A DNA stretch of 50,111 nucleotides from Actinokineospora spheciospongiae (GCF_000564855.1 NZ_AYXG01000183.1:1-50111); one strand, 5' to 3'. Positions 36,789 to 49,737 are shown, numbered from the stretch's first letter. The notes: a model not told the origin generated them from the sequence alone. Numbers and translations: made by a program.

Positions 36789-37613
36789 ATGACGGAGAAC
36801 CTGGTCTCGCTCAAGGTCGACGTGGCCGACCACATCGCCGAAGTCACCCTGCTCGGCCCCGGCAAGGGCAACGCCATGGGCCCCGACTTCTGGCGGGAGC
36901 TGCCGCTGGTGTTCGGCGAACTCGACGCCGACCCGGAGGTCCGCGCGGTCGTGCTGACCGGCAGCGGCCCGCACTTCTCCTACGGCCTCGACCTGCCCGC
37001 GATGATGTCCTCCTGGGGCGGCTTGCTCGGCGCCGACTCGCTGGCGGGCCCGCGCACCGACTTCCTCACCCAGATCCGCGGCCTCCAGGACTCGGTCACC
37101 TCCATCGCCGCCTGCCGCAAACCGGTGATCGCCGCGGTCAGCGGCTGGTGCATCGGCGGCGGGGTCGACGTCATCGCCGCCGCCGACATCCGCATCGCCA
37201 GCGCCGACGCCAAGTTCAGCGTCCGCGAGGTCAAGGTCGCCATCGTCGCCGACCTGGGCAGCCTGCAACGCCTCTCCGGCATCATCGGCGAGGGCCACCT
37301 GCGCGAACTGGCGCTCACCGGCAAGAACATCGACGCCGCCCGCGCCCAGCGCATCGGCCTGGTCAACGACGTCCACGACGACCAGGCCGCGGTCCTCGCC
37401 GCCGCCCGTGAACTCGCCGCCGAGATCGCCGCCAACCCGCCGCTGGTCGTGCAGGGCACCAAGGACGTCCTCGGCCAGGAGCGCGACCGCCGCGTCGCCG
37501 ACGGGCTGCGCTACGTCGCCGCCTGGAACGCCGCCTTCCTCCCCAGCAAGGACCTCGGCGAAGCGGTGCAGGCCTTCCTGGAGCGCAGGCCGCCGGAGTT
37601 CAAGGGCGCCTGA
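36789..37613 (+). CDS. Crotonase-family protein, probable dienoyl-CoA isomerase
   Basis: A 274-residue enoyl-CoA hydratase/isomerase-family protein. Oxyanion-hole segments are TGSGPHFSYGLDLPAMM and SGWCIGGGVDVIAAADIRIA. The segment VREVKVAIVADLGSLQRLSG matches the delta3,5-delta2,4-dienoyl-CoA isomerase subgroup better than hydratases, with the catalytic Asp of V-A-D-L-G. The ATG at 36789 is chosen because the sequence upstream is a palindromic promoter region. The downstream acyl-CoA synthetase fits a role in fatty-acid breakdown. Confidence 0.85.
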   Translation: MTENLVSLKVDVADHIAEVTLLGPGKGNAMGPDFWRELPLVFGELDADPEVRAVVLTGSGPHFSYGLDLPAMMSSWGGLLGADSLAGPRTDFLTQIRGLQDSVTSIAACRKPVIAAVSGWCIGGGVDVIAAADIRIASADAKFSVREVKVAIVADLGSLQRLSGIIGEGHLRELALTGKNIDAARAQRIGLVNDVHDDQAAVLAAARELAAEIAANPPLVVQGTKDVLGQERDRRVADGLRYVAAWNAAFLPSKDLGEAVQAFLERRPPEFKGA

Positions 37614-37688
37614 CGCCGGGGGAGTGGCGGGTGGCACGCCGGTAGGGCAGGCTCGATCGCGGTTGTCGAGTCAACGAGGAGCAGAACC

Positions 37689-39398
<1,710 letters not shown>

Positions 39399-39454
39399 TT
39401 GAGCGTCCCCCGGTCGGGAAACCCCTCTGGGACAACCCGACCGGAAGGAGCACC

Positions 39455-40021
39455 ATGTCGCCCCTCACCGACCGCAAGGTCGCGTTCCTCGTGGCCCCCG
39501 AGGGCATCGAGCAGGTCGAGCTGACCGAGCCGTGGAAGGCGGTCGAGAACGCCGGGGGCACCCCCGTGCTGGTCTCCACCGACAGCGGCACCGTGCAGGC
39601 GTTCAACCACCTGGACAAGGCCGACACGTTCCCGGTGGACAAGACGACCGCCGACGCCGACCCGGCCGACTACGCCGCGCTCGTGCTGCCCGGCGGGGTG
39701 GCGAACCCGGACTTCCTGCGCACCGACCCCGGCGCGGTCCGCTTCACCAAGACGTTCTTCGACACCGGCAAGCCGGTCGCGGCGATCTGCCACGCGCCGT
39801 GGACGCTGATCGAGGCCGACGTCGTGCGCGGGCGCCGGGTCACCTCGTGGCCCAGCCTGCAAACCGACCTGCGCAACGCGGGCGCGGAGTGGGTGGACCA
39901 GGAGGTCGTCGTGGACACCTCGGACGGCTCCACCCTGGTGACCAGCCGCAAGCCCGACGACCTGCCCCGGTTCTGCGAAACCCTCCTGGAGGTCCTGAGC
40001 CAGGAGAAGGTTTCGCATTAA
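39455..40021 (+). CDS. DJ-1/PfpI family protein
   Basis: A 188-residue protein of the DJ-1/PfpI/YhbO type. It has the acid residue in EQVELTEPWKAVENAGG and the nucleophile elbow AAICHAPWTLIEA, with the conserved cysteine followed by H. Related proteins are deglycases or glyoxalase III-type enzymes that handle carbonyl stress. The ATG at 39455 has GGAAGGAG upstream; an in-frame ATG at 39395 lies too near the previous stop and has none. Confidence 0.92.
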   Translation: MSPLTDRKVAFLVAPEGIEQVELTEPWKAVENAGGTPVLVSTDSGTVQAFNHLDKADTFPVDKTTADADPADYAALVLPGGVANPDFLRTDPGAVRFTKTFFDTGKPVAAICHAPWTLIEADVVRGRRVTSWPSLQTDLRNAGAEWVDQEVVVDTSDGSTLVTSRKPDDLPRFCETLLEVLSQEKVSH

Positions 40022-40090
40022 CACCCCGCACCCGGGACTTTTACAAGCGGTAACGCCTTTTGTGCGGACCGTTGCTAACACGGGGTGCTT

Positions 40091-40116
40091 GGCTTCCGAC
40101 ATGCCGGTCGGAAGCC
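40091..40116 (+). promoter_or_regulatory. Leader hairpin before the 80-residue gene
   Basis: GGCTTCCGAC (40091-40100) and GTCGGAAGCC (40107-40116) form a perfect 10-bp stem (11 with the flanking T/A) with loop ATGCCG, about 26 nt before the start codon. AACACCCCG (40020-40028) and CGGGGTG (40081-40087) nearby could form an alternative long-range stem. Confidence 0.5.
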
Positions 40117-40142
40117 AGCCCCCGTGGCAGTGAGGACACGTG

Positions 40143-40385
40143 ATGAGCAAGACGACGCAGATCGACGCACCGACCGACGCACCCCCCGCGATACCCGGCG
40201 GCCCGCCCGCACCCGGCGCCGCGCGGTCCCTGCCGACCGCCCCGTGCAGCGTGGTGTGGAGCAACGGCCGCGCCTTCGTCCTCGAACCGCCCGTCTGGGT
40301 GGGCCTCGACGGGTACGGCAGGCCCGCCCGCCTGACCCCCGCCGCGCTGGACCGGCAGGGTTGGACCCACCACCGGGCCTGCTGA
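40143..40385 (+). CDS. Small hypothetical protein
   Basis: An 80-residue protein. The first 30 residues are a P/A-rich disordered stretch. The rest is a compact domain: CSVVWSNGRAFVLEPPVWVG, GYGRPARLTPAALDRQGWTH and a final H-H-R-A-C. Two cysteines are at the domain start and the C-terminus. A GTG directly before the ATG could also serve as start. Not recognised; the leader hairpin suggests regulation. Confidence 0.65.
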   Translation: MSKTTQIDAPTDAPPAIPGGPPAPGAARSLPTAPCSVVWSNGRAFVLEPPVWVGLDGYGRPARLTPAALDRQGWTHHRAC

Positions 40386-40439
40386 CCCGGACGAGCGACC
40401 GGCCGCCGGTGCGGGGCCCCGCCCGAATACGCTGCGGTC

Positions 40440-41060
40440 ATGTCCGACGCGGCCCCCGGCCCTCCCGACGACCCGGGGGAGCGACTCCCCGACCGGGTGC
40501 TCACCATCCCCAACGCGCTCAGCGTGCTGCGGTTGGCGGGCGTGCCGGTCTTCCTGTACCTGCTGCTGGGTCCGCGGGCCGACGGGTGGGCGATCGCGCT
40601 GCTGATGTTCAGCGGCCTGTCGGACTACCTCGACGGCAAGATCGCCCGCTGGCTCGACCAGACCAGCAGGCTCGGCGCGCTGCTCGACCCCGCCGCCGAC
40701 CGGCTCTACACCCTGGCCACGATCGTCGCCTTCGTCCTGCGCGACATCGTGCCGTGGTGGGTGGCGGCCGTGCTGGTGGCCAGGGACCTGCTGGTGGCGG
40801 GCTGCATCGGCCTCCTCCGGCGGGGCGGCTTCGCCCCGCCGGAGGTGACCTACATCGGCAAGGCGGCCACGTTCAACCTGATGTACGCCTTCCCGCTGCT
40901 GCTGCTCGCCCAGGGTGCCTCCACCGCGGCCACGATCGCCCGCCCGATCGCGTACGCGCTGGCCATCTGGGGTGCGGGCCTGTTCCTGTACTCGGGGCTG
41001 CTCTACGTCGTGCAGACGCGCACGGCACTGCGCCACCACCCCGGACCGGTCTGCATCTAA
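40440..41060 (+). CDS. CDP-alcohol phosphatidyltransferase
   Basis: A 206-residue membrane enzyme that makes phospholipids from a CDP-linked lipid and an alcohol. The family motif is complete: SDYLDGKIAR, eight residues, then GALLDPAAD. About five or six hydrophobic helices are present. In M. tuberculosis the gene in this position (Rv1822) is pgsA2; PgsA-type phosphatidylglycerophosphate synthase or cardiolipin-synthase activity fits equally well. It opens the conserved block leading to gcvH and garA. Confidence 0.9.
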   Translation: MSDAAPGPPDDPGERLPDRVLTIPNALSVLRLAGVPVFLYLLLGPRADGWAIALLMFSGLSDYLDGKIARWLDQTSRLGALLDPAADRLYTLATIVAFVLRDIVPWWVAAVLVARDLLVAGCIGLLRRGGFAPPEVTYIGKAATFNLMYAFPLLLLAQGASTAATIARPIAYALAIWGAGLFLYSGLLYVVQTRTALRHHPGPVCI

Positions 41061-41109
41061 GCTCTCCGGCACCCGGCCTGCGAGGCTCGTCGTGAGAGGG
41101 CGACCGAAG

Positions 41110-41490
41110 GTGATTCCCGAAGAACTGCGCTACACCGAAGAACACGAGTGGGTGGCGACCAAGACCGAGGTGCTGGTCCGGGTCGGCATCACCGAATACG
41201 CCCAGCAGCAGCTCGGCGACGTGGTGTTCGTCCAGCTACCCGAGGTCGGCGACCGGGTCGAGCAGGGCTCCCCGATCGGCGAGGTCGAGTCGACCAAGAG
41301 CGTCTCCGAGCTGTACGCCCCGCTCACCGGCGAGGTCACGGCGGTCAACGACGAGGCGGTCGAGGCGCCCGACCTGCTCAACTCCGACCCCTACGGCGAG
41401 GGCTGGCTGGTGGAGATCACCATCGACGACCCCGACGCCGTCGAGGCCCTCCTCGACGCCGAGGGCTACCAGCCGCTCACCCGGGACTAG
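41110..41490 (+). CDS. gcvH: Glycine cleavage system H protein
   Basis: A 126-residue lipoyl carrier of glycine cleavage. The lipoylated lysine is in EVESTKSVSELYAPLTGEV, and the opening VIPEELRYTEEHEWVATKTE is typical of H proteins. GTG at 41110 matches the usual N-terminus; a GTG at 41092 would add six residues. The P protein is 4 kb downstream; the T protein gene is not in the window. Confidence 0.95.
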   Translation: MIPEELRYTEEHEWVATKTEVLVRVGITEYAQQQLGDVVFVQLPEVGDRVEQGSPIGEVESTKSVSELYAPLTGEVTAVNDEAVEAPDLLNSDPYGEGWLVEITIDDPDAVEALLDAEGYQPLTRD

Positions 41491-41711
41491 GTCGTCGCGG
41501 AACCCGCGCCCGCGGTGGCTGCCCTGATCAGGGGCACGTTTCCCGGAACCAGGTCCGGCGCCGCGCCGCGTCCGGTGCCGCCCGCGGCGCCGCGGGCGTG
41601 AGACGATCTTCACCCTTCCCCCCCCGGCAGCGGGGGACCACCGTCCGGCCGGTTGATCGCGCACGGTACGTTGGCACTGTTCAGCGAAGTACCAGCAGGA
41701 GGAGAGCTCAG

Positions 41712-42167
41712 GTGAGCACGAACGACGGGCCCGGCGTCCCGCCGGAGCAGTCTCCGGAACGGACTTCGGTCTTCCGGGCCGACTTCCTCGCCGACCCCGA
41801 GGCCCGCACCGAGGTCCCCGCCCCCGAGCCCGCCGTCGCGGGCGTGGACGCCCTGCCCGCCGGGTCCGCCCTGCTGGTGGTCAAGCGCGGCCCGAACGCG
41901 GGCTCGCGCTTCCTGCTCGACCGCGACACCACCAGCGCGGGACGGCACCCCGACAGCGACATCTTCCTCGACGACGTCACCGTCTCCCGGCGGCACGCGG
42001 AGTTCCGCCGCGAGGGCGGCGAGTTCGTGGTGATCGACGTGGGCAGCCTCAACGGCACCTACGTCAACCGCGAGCCCGTCGACCAGGCCGTGCTGGCCGG
42101 TGGCGACGAGGTGCAGATCGGCAAGTTCCGCCTGGTGTTCCTCACCGGTCCGGGCGCGGGAGCCTAG
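41712..42167 (+). CDS. garA: FHA-domain protein GarA
   Basis: A 151-residue regulator that, in mycobacteria and (as OdhI) corynebacteria, binds and controls 2-oxoglutarate dehydrogenase and glutamate dehydrogenase depending on threonine phosphorylation. The FHA domain (residues about 55-150) has GRHPDSDIFLDDVTVSRRHA and VGSLNGTYVN. The N-terminal phosphorylation motif reads ERTSVFRADFL; the M. tuberculosis form is ETTSVFRADFL, so the first of the two phospho-threonines is an arginine here (R17), the second is kept (T18). GTG start with AGGAGGAGAG upstream. Confidence 0.94.
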   Translation: MSTNDGPGVPPEQSPERTSVFRADFLADPEARTEVPAPEPAVAGVDALPAGSALLVVKRGPNAGSRFLLDRDTTSAGRHPDSDIFLDDVTVSRRHAEFRREGGEFVVIDVGSLNGTYVNREPVDQAVLAGGDEVQIGKFRLVFLTGPGAGA

Positions 42168-42177
42168 GGGTCGCCGA

Positions 42178-42861
42178 GTGGCGGGCGCGGCGGCGCGGCC
42201 GGAACGGGACGGGGCGAGCATCGGCGCGGTGCTCGAGCGCCTGCGCCCCGAGTTCCCGGACGTGACCATCTCCAAGATCCGGTTCCTGGAATCGGAGGGG
42301 CTGGTCAGCCCGGAGCGCACGCCATCGGGGTACCGGCGGTTCACCGAGGCGGACGTGGCCAGGCTGCGCTTCGTGCTCGCCGCCCAGCGCGACCAGTACT
42401 TACCGCTGCGGGTCATCCGCGAGCAGCTCGACAACGGCCGCCCGCCCGCGCGGGCGGCCGAACCCGAGCCGGTGGACCCGCTGCCGGAGGGCGCCCGGTT
42501 GCCGCGCGCCGAGGTGCTGGCCAGGGCCGGGGTCGGCGACGACCTGCTCAGCGCCCTGGAGGAGTACGGCCTGCTGACCGCTGACCGCGACGGCCACTAC
42601 GACGGCGGCGCGGTCTCCATCGCCCGCACGGCGGCCTCGCTCGCGGCCTACGGCATCGAGCCCAGGCACCTGCGCGCCTTCCGCGCCGCGGCCGAGCGCG
42701 AGGTGGGGCTGGTCGAGCAGGTGGTCGCCCCGCTGTACCGGCAGCGCGACCCGGCGGCCCGCGGTCGGGCCGACGAGGTGGCCCGCGACCTGGCCGACCT
42801 GTCGGTCGACCTGCACGCCCTGCTGGTCCGCGCGGGTCTGCGCAGGCTGACCGGGACCTGA
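42178..42861 (+). CDS. ftsR: MerR-family cell-division regulator FtsR
   Basis: A 227-residue MerR-type protein, orthologous by order and sequence to Rv1828/FtsR, which activates ftsZ in corynebacteria. DNA-binding domain: SIGAVLERLRPEFPDVTISK, IRFLESEGLVSPERTPSGYR and RRFTEADVARLRFVLAAQRD. The second half is a helical domain ending VARDLADLSVDLHALLVRAG. GTG start at 42178, 11 bp after the garA stop, so probably cotranscribed. Confidence 0.9.
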   Translation: MAGAAARPERDGASIGAVLERLRPEFPDVTISKIRFLESEGLVSPERTPSGYRRFTEADVARLRFVLAAQRDQYLPLRVIREQLDNGRPPARAAEPEPVDPLPEGARLPRAEVLARAGVGDDLLSALEEYGLLTADRDGHYDGGAVSIARTAASLAAYGIEPRHLRAFRAAAEREVGLVEQVVAPLYRQRDPAARGRADEVARDLADLSVDLHALLVRAGLRRLTGT

Positions 42862-43014
42862 GTTCACCGCCCCGGCCCTTCCCGGTGTGACCAGATCAGA
42901 AGTGGAATGGTTGCGCACAGGGTCCGGATGGCGGGTAGCGTCGAGGCCGGGGATCGGCGATCCTCAAGGGATACGGGACGCCGATGCCCCATCGAGCGGA
43001 GGGAGGCGAGCCCG

Positions 43015-43488
43015 ATGAGCGAGATGCGCGTCGTGGGCGTCCGGGTGGAGTTGCCCCAGAACCAGCCCATCCTGTTGCTGCGCGAGGCCGAGGGGGAGCG
43101 GTACCTCCCGATCTGGATCGGGTCGGTCGAGGCCACCGCGATCGCCCTGGAGCAGCAGGGGGTGCGACCTGCCCGGCCGCTGACCCACGACCTGCTCAAG
43201 GACGTGATCGGGGCGCTCGGGCGCGAGCTGGAGCAGGTCCGGATCACCGACCTGAAGGAGGGCACCTTCTTCGCGGAGCTGGTCTTCGACGGCGACATCC
43301 GGGTCTCGGCCCGCCCCAGCGACTCGGTGGCCCTCGCCCTGCGGGTGGGGGTGCCCATCCACGCGGAGGACTCCGTCCTGCAGGAGGCCGGACTGATCAT
43401 CCCGGACGAGCAGGAGGACGAGGTGGAGAAGTTCCGCGAGTTCCTCGACTCGGTCTCGCCCGAGGACTTCCGCGGCGCCGACACCTGA
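43015..43488 (+). CDS. Bifunctional nuclease (BFN/DUF151) family protein
   Basis: A 157-residue protein with the BFN/DUF151 domain: RVVGVRVELPQNQPILLLRE, YLPIWIGSVEATAIALEQQG, RPLTHDLLKDVIGALG and RVSARPSDSVALALRVGVPI, followed by an acidic C-terminus. It corresponds to Rv1829. Members were described as nucleases in plants and Thermotoga, but the bacterial role is uncertain. The ATG at 43015 has GGAGGGAGG upstream. Confidence 0.9.
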   Translation: MSEMRVVGVRVELPQNQPILLLREAEGERYLPIWIGSVEATAIALEQQGVRPARPLTHDLLKDVIGALGRELEQVRITDLKEGTFFAELVFDGDIRVSARPSDSVALALRVGVPIHAEDSVLQEAGLIIPDEQEDEVEKFREFLDSVSPEDFRGADT

Positions 43489-43681
43489 GTCGCGCCGCGC
43501 CCCGCGCGTCGCGTTGACCTCCCCGCGCGCCCGATTTACCGTCAGGAACTGAGCGTCGTCTCCGGTGGGTGGGGCTCGACCGTGCGCCCCCCACCGCCGA
43601 CGTGCTCGGCCGACGGTTCCCCACAGCGGAACGGGCGGTCTCGTTCGCCGGCCGCCGATGGCCGGACGAGGGGAGGCAGGC

Positions 43682-44239
43682 GTGTTCGAGCAGGGTACGG
43701 ACTCCGGGGAACAGGGTGAGCTGTTCCCGGACGCCTCGCTGCCGGACGAGCTGGTCGGCTACCGCGGTCCCGCCGCGTGCCAGATCGCGGGCATCACCTA
43801 CCGGCAGCTCGACTACTGGGCCCGGACCGGGCTGGTGGTCCCCACCGTCCGCAGCGCCGCCGGGTCCGGTTCGCAGCGGTTGTACTCGTTCAAGGACGTC
43901 CTGGTCCTCAAAGTGGTCAAGCGCCTCCTGGACACCGGTGTCTCGTTGCAGAACATCCGAGTGGCTGTGGAGCACCTGCGCAAGCGGGGAGTCCGGGATC
44001 TGGCCAGAATCACCCTGTTCAGCGACGGCACGACGGTGTACGAGTGCACCTCGCCGGAAGAGGTCGTCGACCTGCTCCAGGGCGGGCAGGGCGTGTTCGG
44101 CATCGCCGTCTCGGGGGCGATCCGCGAGATCAGCGGCACGATCCACGAGTTCCCGGCCGAGCGCGCCGACGGCCTGGAGCTGGACCAGCCCAACCAGGAC
44201 GAGCTGACCCGCCGCCGCAACGCCCGCAACGCGGGCTGA
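43682..44239 (+). CDS. MerR-family regulator (Rv1830 type)
   Basis: A 185-residue MerR-type regulator of the Rv1830/HspR-like group. DNA-binding domain: VGYRGPAACQIAGITYRQLD, YWARTGLVVPTVRSAAGSGS and RLYSFKDVLVLKVVKRLLDT. A conserved second domain follows (LFSDGTTVYECTSPEEVVDL, FGIAVSGAIREISGTIHEFP). GTG at 43682 follows GAGGGGAGG. Its place after the bifunctional nuclease is the same as in M. tuberculosis. Confidence 0.9.
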   Translation: MFEQGTDSGEQGELFPDASLPDELVGYRGPAACQIAGITYRQLDYWARTGLVVPTVRSAAGSGSQRLYSFKDVLVLKVVKRLLDTGVSLQNIRVAVEHLRKRGVRDLARITLFSDGTTVYECTSPEEVVDLLQGGQGVFGIAVSGAIREISGTIHEFPAERADGLELDQPNQDELTRRRNARNAG

Positions 44240-44267
44240 GACCCGCACGCCCGTCGAGGGCGGGCCG

Positions 44268-45044
44268 TCACTCCGGCAGCGTGTACGGCGTGGTCGAGGT
44301 CAGCTCCACGAAGCCCAGCCGCTCCAGGATCGGCCTGCTCGTCGGCAGCGCGTCCACGTGCAGGTACCGCACCCCCCGCGCCCGCGCCAGCTCCGCCCGG
44401 TGCGACACCAGCGCCCGGTAGACCCCGCGGCGGCGCCACCCGGGCAGCGTCCCGCCGCCCCACAGGCCCGCGAACGCCGTCCCCGGGTAGTACTCGGTCC
44501 GCGCGGCGCTCACCGGCACCCCGTCGGCCACGGCGAGGAGCACGTCCAGCCGCGACGGTGACTCCACCAACTGCTCCAGCAGCCGCTCCCCGAGCCACCC
44601 GAACGGCGCCCCGAACGCCGCCTCGTGCACCCGCACCACCGCCTCGACCCCCGCCGCGTCGCGCACCGGCACCAGCGACACCCCGGCGGGCGGGGCCACC
44701 TCGGGCACGGCCGCGGCCTCCGCCACCATCACCGCCTCCACCTGCCCCGGCCGCAGCCCGGCCGCCACCAGGTGCACCGGCAGCGCCCGGAACCGGTCGT
44801 GGTGGTAGTGCTTCCACTCGCAGTCGCCCGGCAGCACCCGGAACCGGGCGACCTCCTCGGCGACCACCGCGTCCGCCGTCGTGGCGTCCAGGTCGGACCA
44901 CACCACCCCGGACCAGCCGCGGGGGCGCTCGTCCACGTGCCGGGTGACGTGCGGGGTGCGCTCGACCACCGCGTGGTCGTCCAGGGCGGGCAGGTCGCGG
45001 CGCAGGTCGCGGTCCAGGGCGGCGAGGGCGGCGGATGTGTCCAT
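44268..45044 (-). CDS. GNAT-family N-acetyltransferase
   Basis: A 258-residue protein. Residues about 130-258 form the GNAT domain: VSLVPVRDAAGVEAVVRVHE, YYPGTAFAGLWGGGTLPGWR, RRRGVYRALVSHRAELARAR with GVRYLHVDALPTSRPILERL. The first 120 residues are a distinct domain rich in H and W (CEWKHYHHDRFRALP) seen in related actinobacterial proteins. ATG at 45044. It is inserted between the conserved merR and gcvP genes on the opposite strand. Substrate unknown. Confidence 0.82.
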   Translation of the reverse strand: MDTSAALAALDRDLRRDLPALDDHAVVERTPHVTRHVDERPRGWSGVVWSDLDATTADAVVAEEVARFRVLPGDCEWKHYHHDRFRALPVHLVAAGLRPGQVEAVMVAEAAAVPEVAPPAGVSLVPVRDAAGVEAVVRVHEAAFGAPFGWLGERLLEQLVESPSRLDVLLAVADGVPVSAARTEYYPGTAFAGLWGGGTLPGWRRRGVYRALVSHRAELARARGVRYLHVDALPTSRPILERLGFVELTSTTPYTLPE

Positions 45045-45100
45045 CCCCGCATCCGACCACGTCCCGGGCGGCGACGCGAGGTTTCGGCGCGTCCGCGGGT

Positions 45101-45106
45101 TAGACT
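45101..45106 (+). promoter_or_regulatory. -10 box of the gcvP transcript
   Basis: TAGACT about 20 bp before the first glycine aptamer. No good -35 was found at the right distance. Confidence 0.4.
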
Positions 45107-45125
45107 CGTCGGGACGTCGACGAAC

Positions 45126-45340
45126 CCGCGCGGGAGAGTCCGGACGGCCCACCGGCCGCACCGGCGCCGAAGGAGCAAATCCTCCCCGGAACCTCTCAGG
45201 CAAACGGACCGCGTGGGTGAGGCGCCTCTGGAAAGCGGGTCGCCCGGATATCGCCGGGTGACCCCGCCGAAGGTGCAAGTCCGCCCACTGGCCGGACGAA
45301 GCTCTCAGGCGCCCGGGTGATCGGGCACGGACAGAGGGGG
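45126..45340 (+). ncRNA. Tandem glycine riboswitch before gcvP
   Basis: Two glycine aptamers in series. The first has GCGGGAGAGTCCGG, then GCCGAAGGAGCAAAT, CCTCTCAGGCAAACGGAC and GCCTCTGGAAAG. After a short linker the second has ACCCCGCCGAAGGTGCAAG, AGCTCTCAGGCGCCC and CACGGACAGAGGG. Both carry the conserved C-C-G-A-A-G-G and C-T-C-A-G-G blocks. The second aptamer ends about 60 nt before the gcvP ATG, so glycine binding probably switches gcvP on when glycine is in excess. Confidence 0.9.
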
Positions 45341-45399
45341 AGGGCCCAGGGCAGCGCAGCCCGCCCCGGCCCGACCCCGAAACCCGGAGGTAGCCCCGC

Positions 45400-48273
<2,874 letters not shown>

Positions 48274-48278
48274 GGACG

Positions 48279-48316
48279 CGGCTCGGGTCCGCGGTGCGCA
48301 CCGCGGACCCGAGCCG
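48279..48316 (+). terminator. Palindromic terminator of gcvP
   Basis: A perfect 38-bp palindrome (19-bp arms, 48279-48297 and 48298-48316; core GGCTCGGGTCCGCGGTGC) starting 6 bp after the stop. Confidence 0.85.
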
Positions 48317-48376
48317 ACCCCCGGAGTTCTCGTGTGGAACCGACCCGCGGCGGCGCCTGCCGCGGGCGGCCCTCAG

Positions 48377-48408
48377 CGCGCGCACCGGTTGATCAGGCGG
48401 TGCGCGCG
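48377..48408 (-). terminator. Hairpin after the S1-domain gene
   Basis: CGCGCGCACCG (48377-48387) and CGGTGCGCGCG (48398-48408) form a perfect 11-bp stem with a 10-nt loop, about 30 bp past the stop of the minus-strand S1-domain gene. Confidence 0.6.
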
Positions 48409-48435
48409 GTCAGTGCTGCTCGGTGCTGGTTGCTG

Positions 48436-48633
48436 CTACGCCCTGGCCAGGCTGTAGCGCTGCTTGACGGGGTCCGAGTGCAGGACCCGGACGTCGAGGG
48501 TCGTGCCGACCTCGACGGTCTCGCCGTGCAGCAGGCCGTGGGTGCCGTCCGGGTGCTCGACGAACGAACCGAACGGCGCCACGTCCACGACCGTGCCGGT
48601 GAAGGTCTCGTCGACCTGGGGGAACATGCGCAT
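48436..48633 (-). CDS. Stand-alone S1-domain protein
   Basis: A 65-residue protein that is a single S1/OB RNA-binding domain: FTGTVVDVAPFGSFVEHPDG, THGLLHGETVEVGTTLDVRV and HSDPVKQRYSLA. The ATG at 48633 has GGAGGTGAG directly upstream; a start at 48660 has none. It is probably a small cytoplasmic RNA-binding protein, with its own hairpin terminator. Partner unknown. Confidence 0.75.
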   Translation of the reverse strand: MRMFPQVDETFTGTVVDVAPFGSFVEHPDGTHGLLHGETVEVGTTLDVRVLHSDPVKQRYSLARA

Positions 48634-48863
48634 CTCACCTCCTCTCCCGCGCGAGTCCACTCAGGACTTCCAACGCGGGGGGAGGGCCCCGGATCACGTC
48701 AGTGCCGGGCGACCGTTCTGTGTGCGGCGCGAGGCCGACCCGGCAGTCATGCCACCACCCTATCGGGGGACATCTCACAAGGGGAAGCCCACGGGGAAGT
48801 TTCGGTCGCGGGCCGTCGTTGGCAACCCGCAGAGACCAACGCGATCCGGAGGTTGCACACTCG

Positions 48864-49691
48864 ATGTCCACAGTCCCCAACGTCACGCTCAACGACGGCA
48901 CCACCATCCCGCAGCTCGGCTACGGCGTGTGGCAGGTCCCCAAGGACGAGGTGACCGCCGCGGTGACCACCGCCCTGGAGGCCGGCTACCGCGGCATCGA
49001 CACCGCGGCGATCTACGGCAACGAGGAGGGCACCGGCGCCGCCATCGCCGCCTCGGGCATCCCCCGCGAGGACCTGCACGTCACCACCAAGCTGTGGAAC
49101 TCCGAACAGGGCTACGACTCCACCCTCCGCGCCTTCGACGAGAGCATGGCCAAGCTCGGCCTGGACTACCTCGACCTGTACCTGATCCACTGGGCCGCCC
49201 CCCGGCAGGACAAGTACGTCGACACCTTCAAGGCCTTCGAGAAGCTGCGCGCCGACGGCCGGGTCCGCTCCATCGGCGTCTCCAACTTCCACGTCCCGCA
49301 CCTGGAGCGCCTGCTCGCCGAGACGGACGTGGTCCCCTCGGTCAACCAGATCGAACTGCACCCCAACCTCCAGCAGGCCGAACTGCGCGCCTTCCACGAG
49401 AAGCACGGCATCGCCACCGAGGCCTGGAGCCCCTTGGCCTCCGGCCAGCTCCTCAAGGACAAGACCATCGCCGCGATCGGCGAGAAGCACGGCAAGTCCA
49501 CCGCCCAGGTGATCCTGCGCTGGCACCTCGACCTGGGCAACATCGTCATCCCCAAGTCGGTCACCCCCGCCCGAATCCAAGCCAACATCGACGTCTTCGA
49601 CTTCACCCTCGACGACGACGACCGCAAGACCCTGGCGGCCCTGGACAACGGCACCCGCACCGGCCCCAACCCGGACACCTTCGAGGGCTGA
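48864..49691 (+). CDS. Aldo/keto reductase
   Basis: A 275-residue NADPH-dependent aldo/keto reductase of the AKR5-like (2,5-diketo-D-gluconate reductase-type) group. The catalytic tetrad is visible: Asp and Tyr in GIDTAAIYGNEEGTG, Lys in VTTKLWNSEQGYD, His in LYLIHWAAP. NADPH contacts are in VNQIELHPNLQQ, WSPLASGQLLKD and VIPKSVTPARIQAN. The ATG at 48864 has CGGAGG upstream. Substrate unknown; terminator and repeat locus 2 follow. Confidence 0.93.
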   Translation: MSTVPNVTLNDGTTIPQLGYGVWQVPKDEVTAAVTTALEAGYRGIDTAAIYGNEEGTGAAIAASGIPREDLHVTTKLWNSEQGYDSTLRAFDESMAKLGLDYLDLYLIHWAAPRQDKYVDTFKAFEKLRADGRVRSIGVSNFHVPHLERLLAETDVVPSVNQIELHPNLQQAELRAFHEKHGIATEAWSPLASGQLLKDKTIAAIGEKHGKSTAQVILRWHLDLGNIVIPKSVTPARIQANIDVFDFTLDDDDRKTLAALDNGTRTGPNPDTFEG

Positions 49692-49702
49692 CCAATCCCC
49701 CA

Positions 49703-49737
49703 CCGCGCCGGGCAGGCCACCAGCCTGCCCGGCGCGG
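49703..49737 (+). terminator. Terminator of the aldo/keto reductase gene
   Basis: CCGCGCCGGGCAGGC (49703-49717) and GCCTGCCCGGCGCGG (49723-49737): perfect 15-bp stem, 5-nt loop. Confidence 0.82.
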
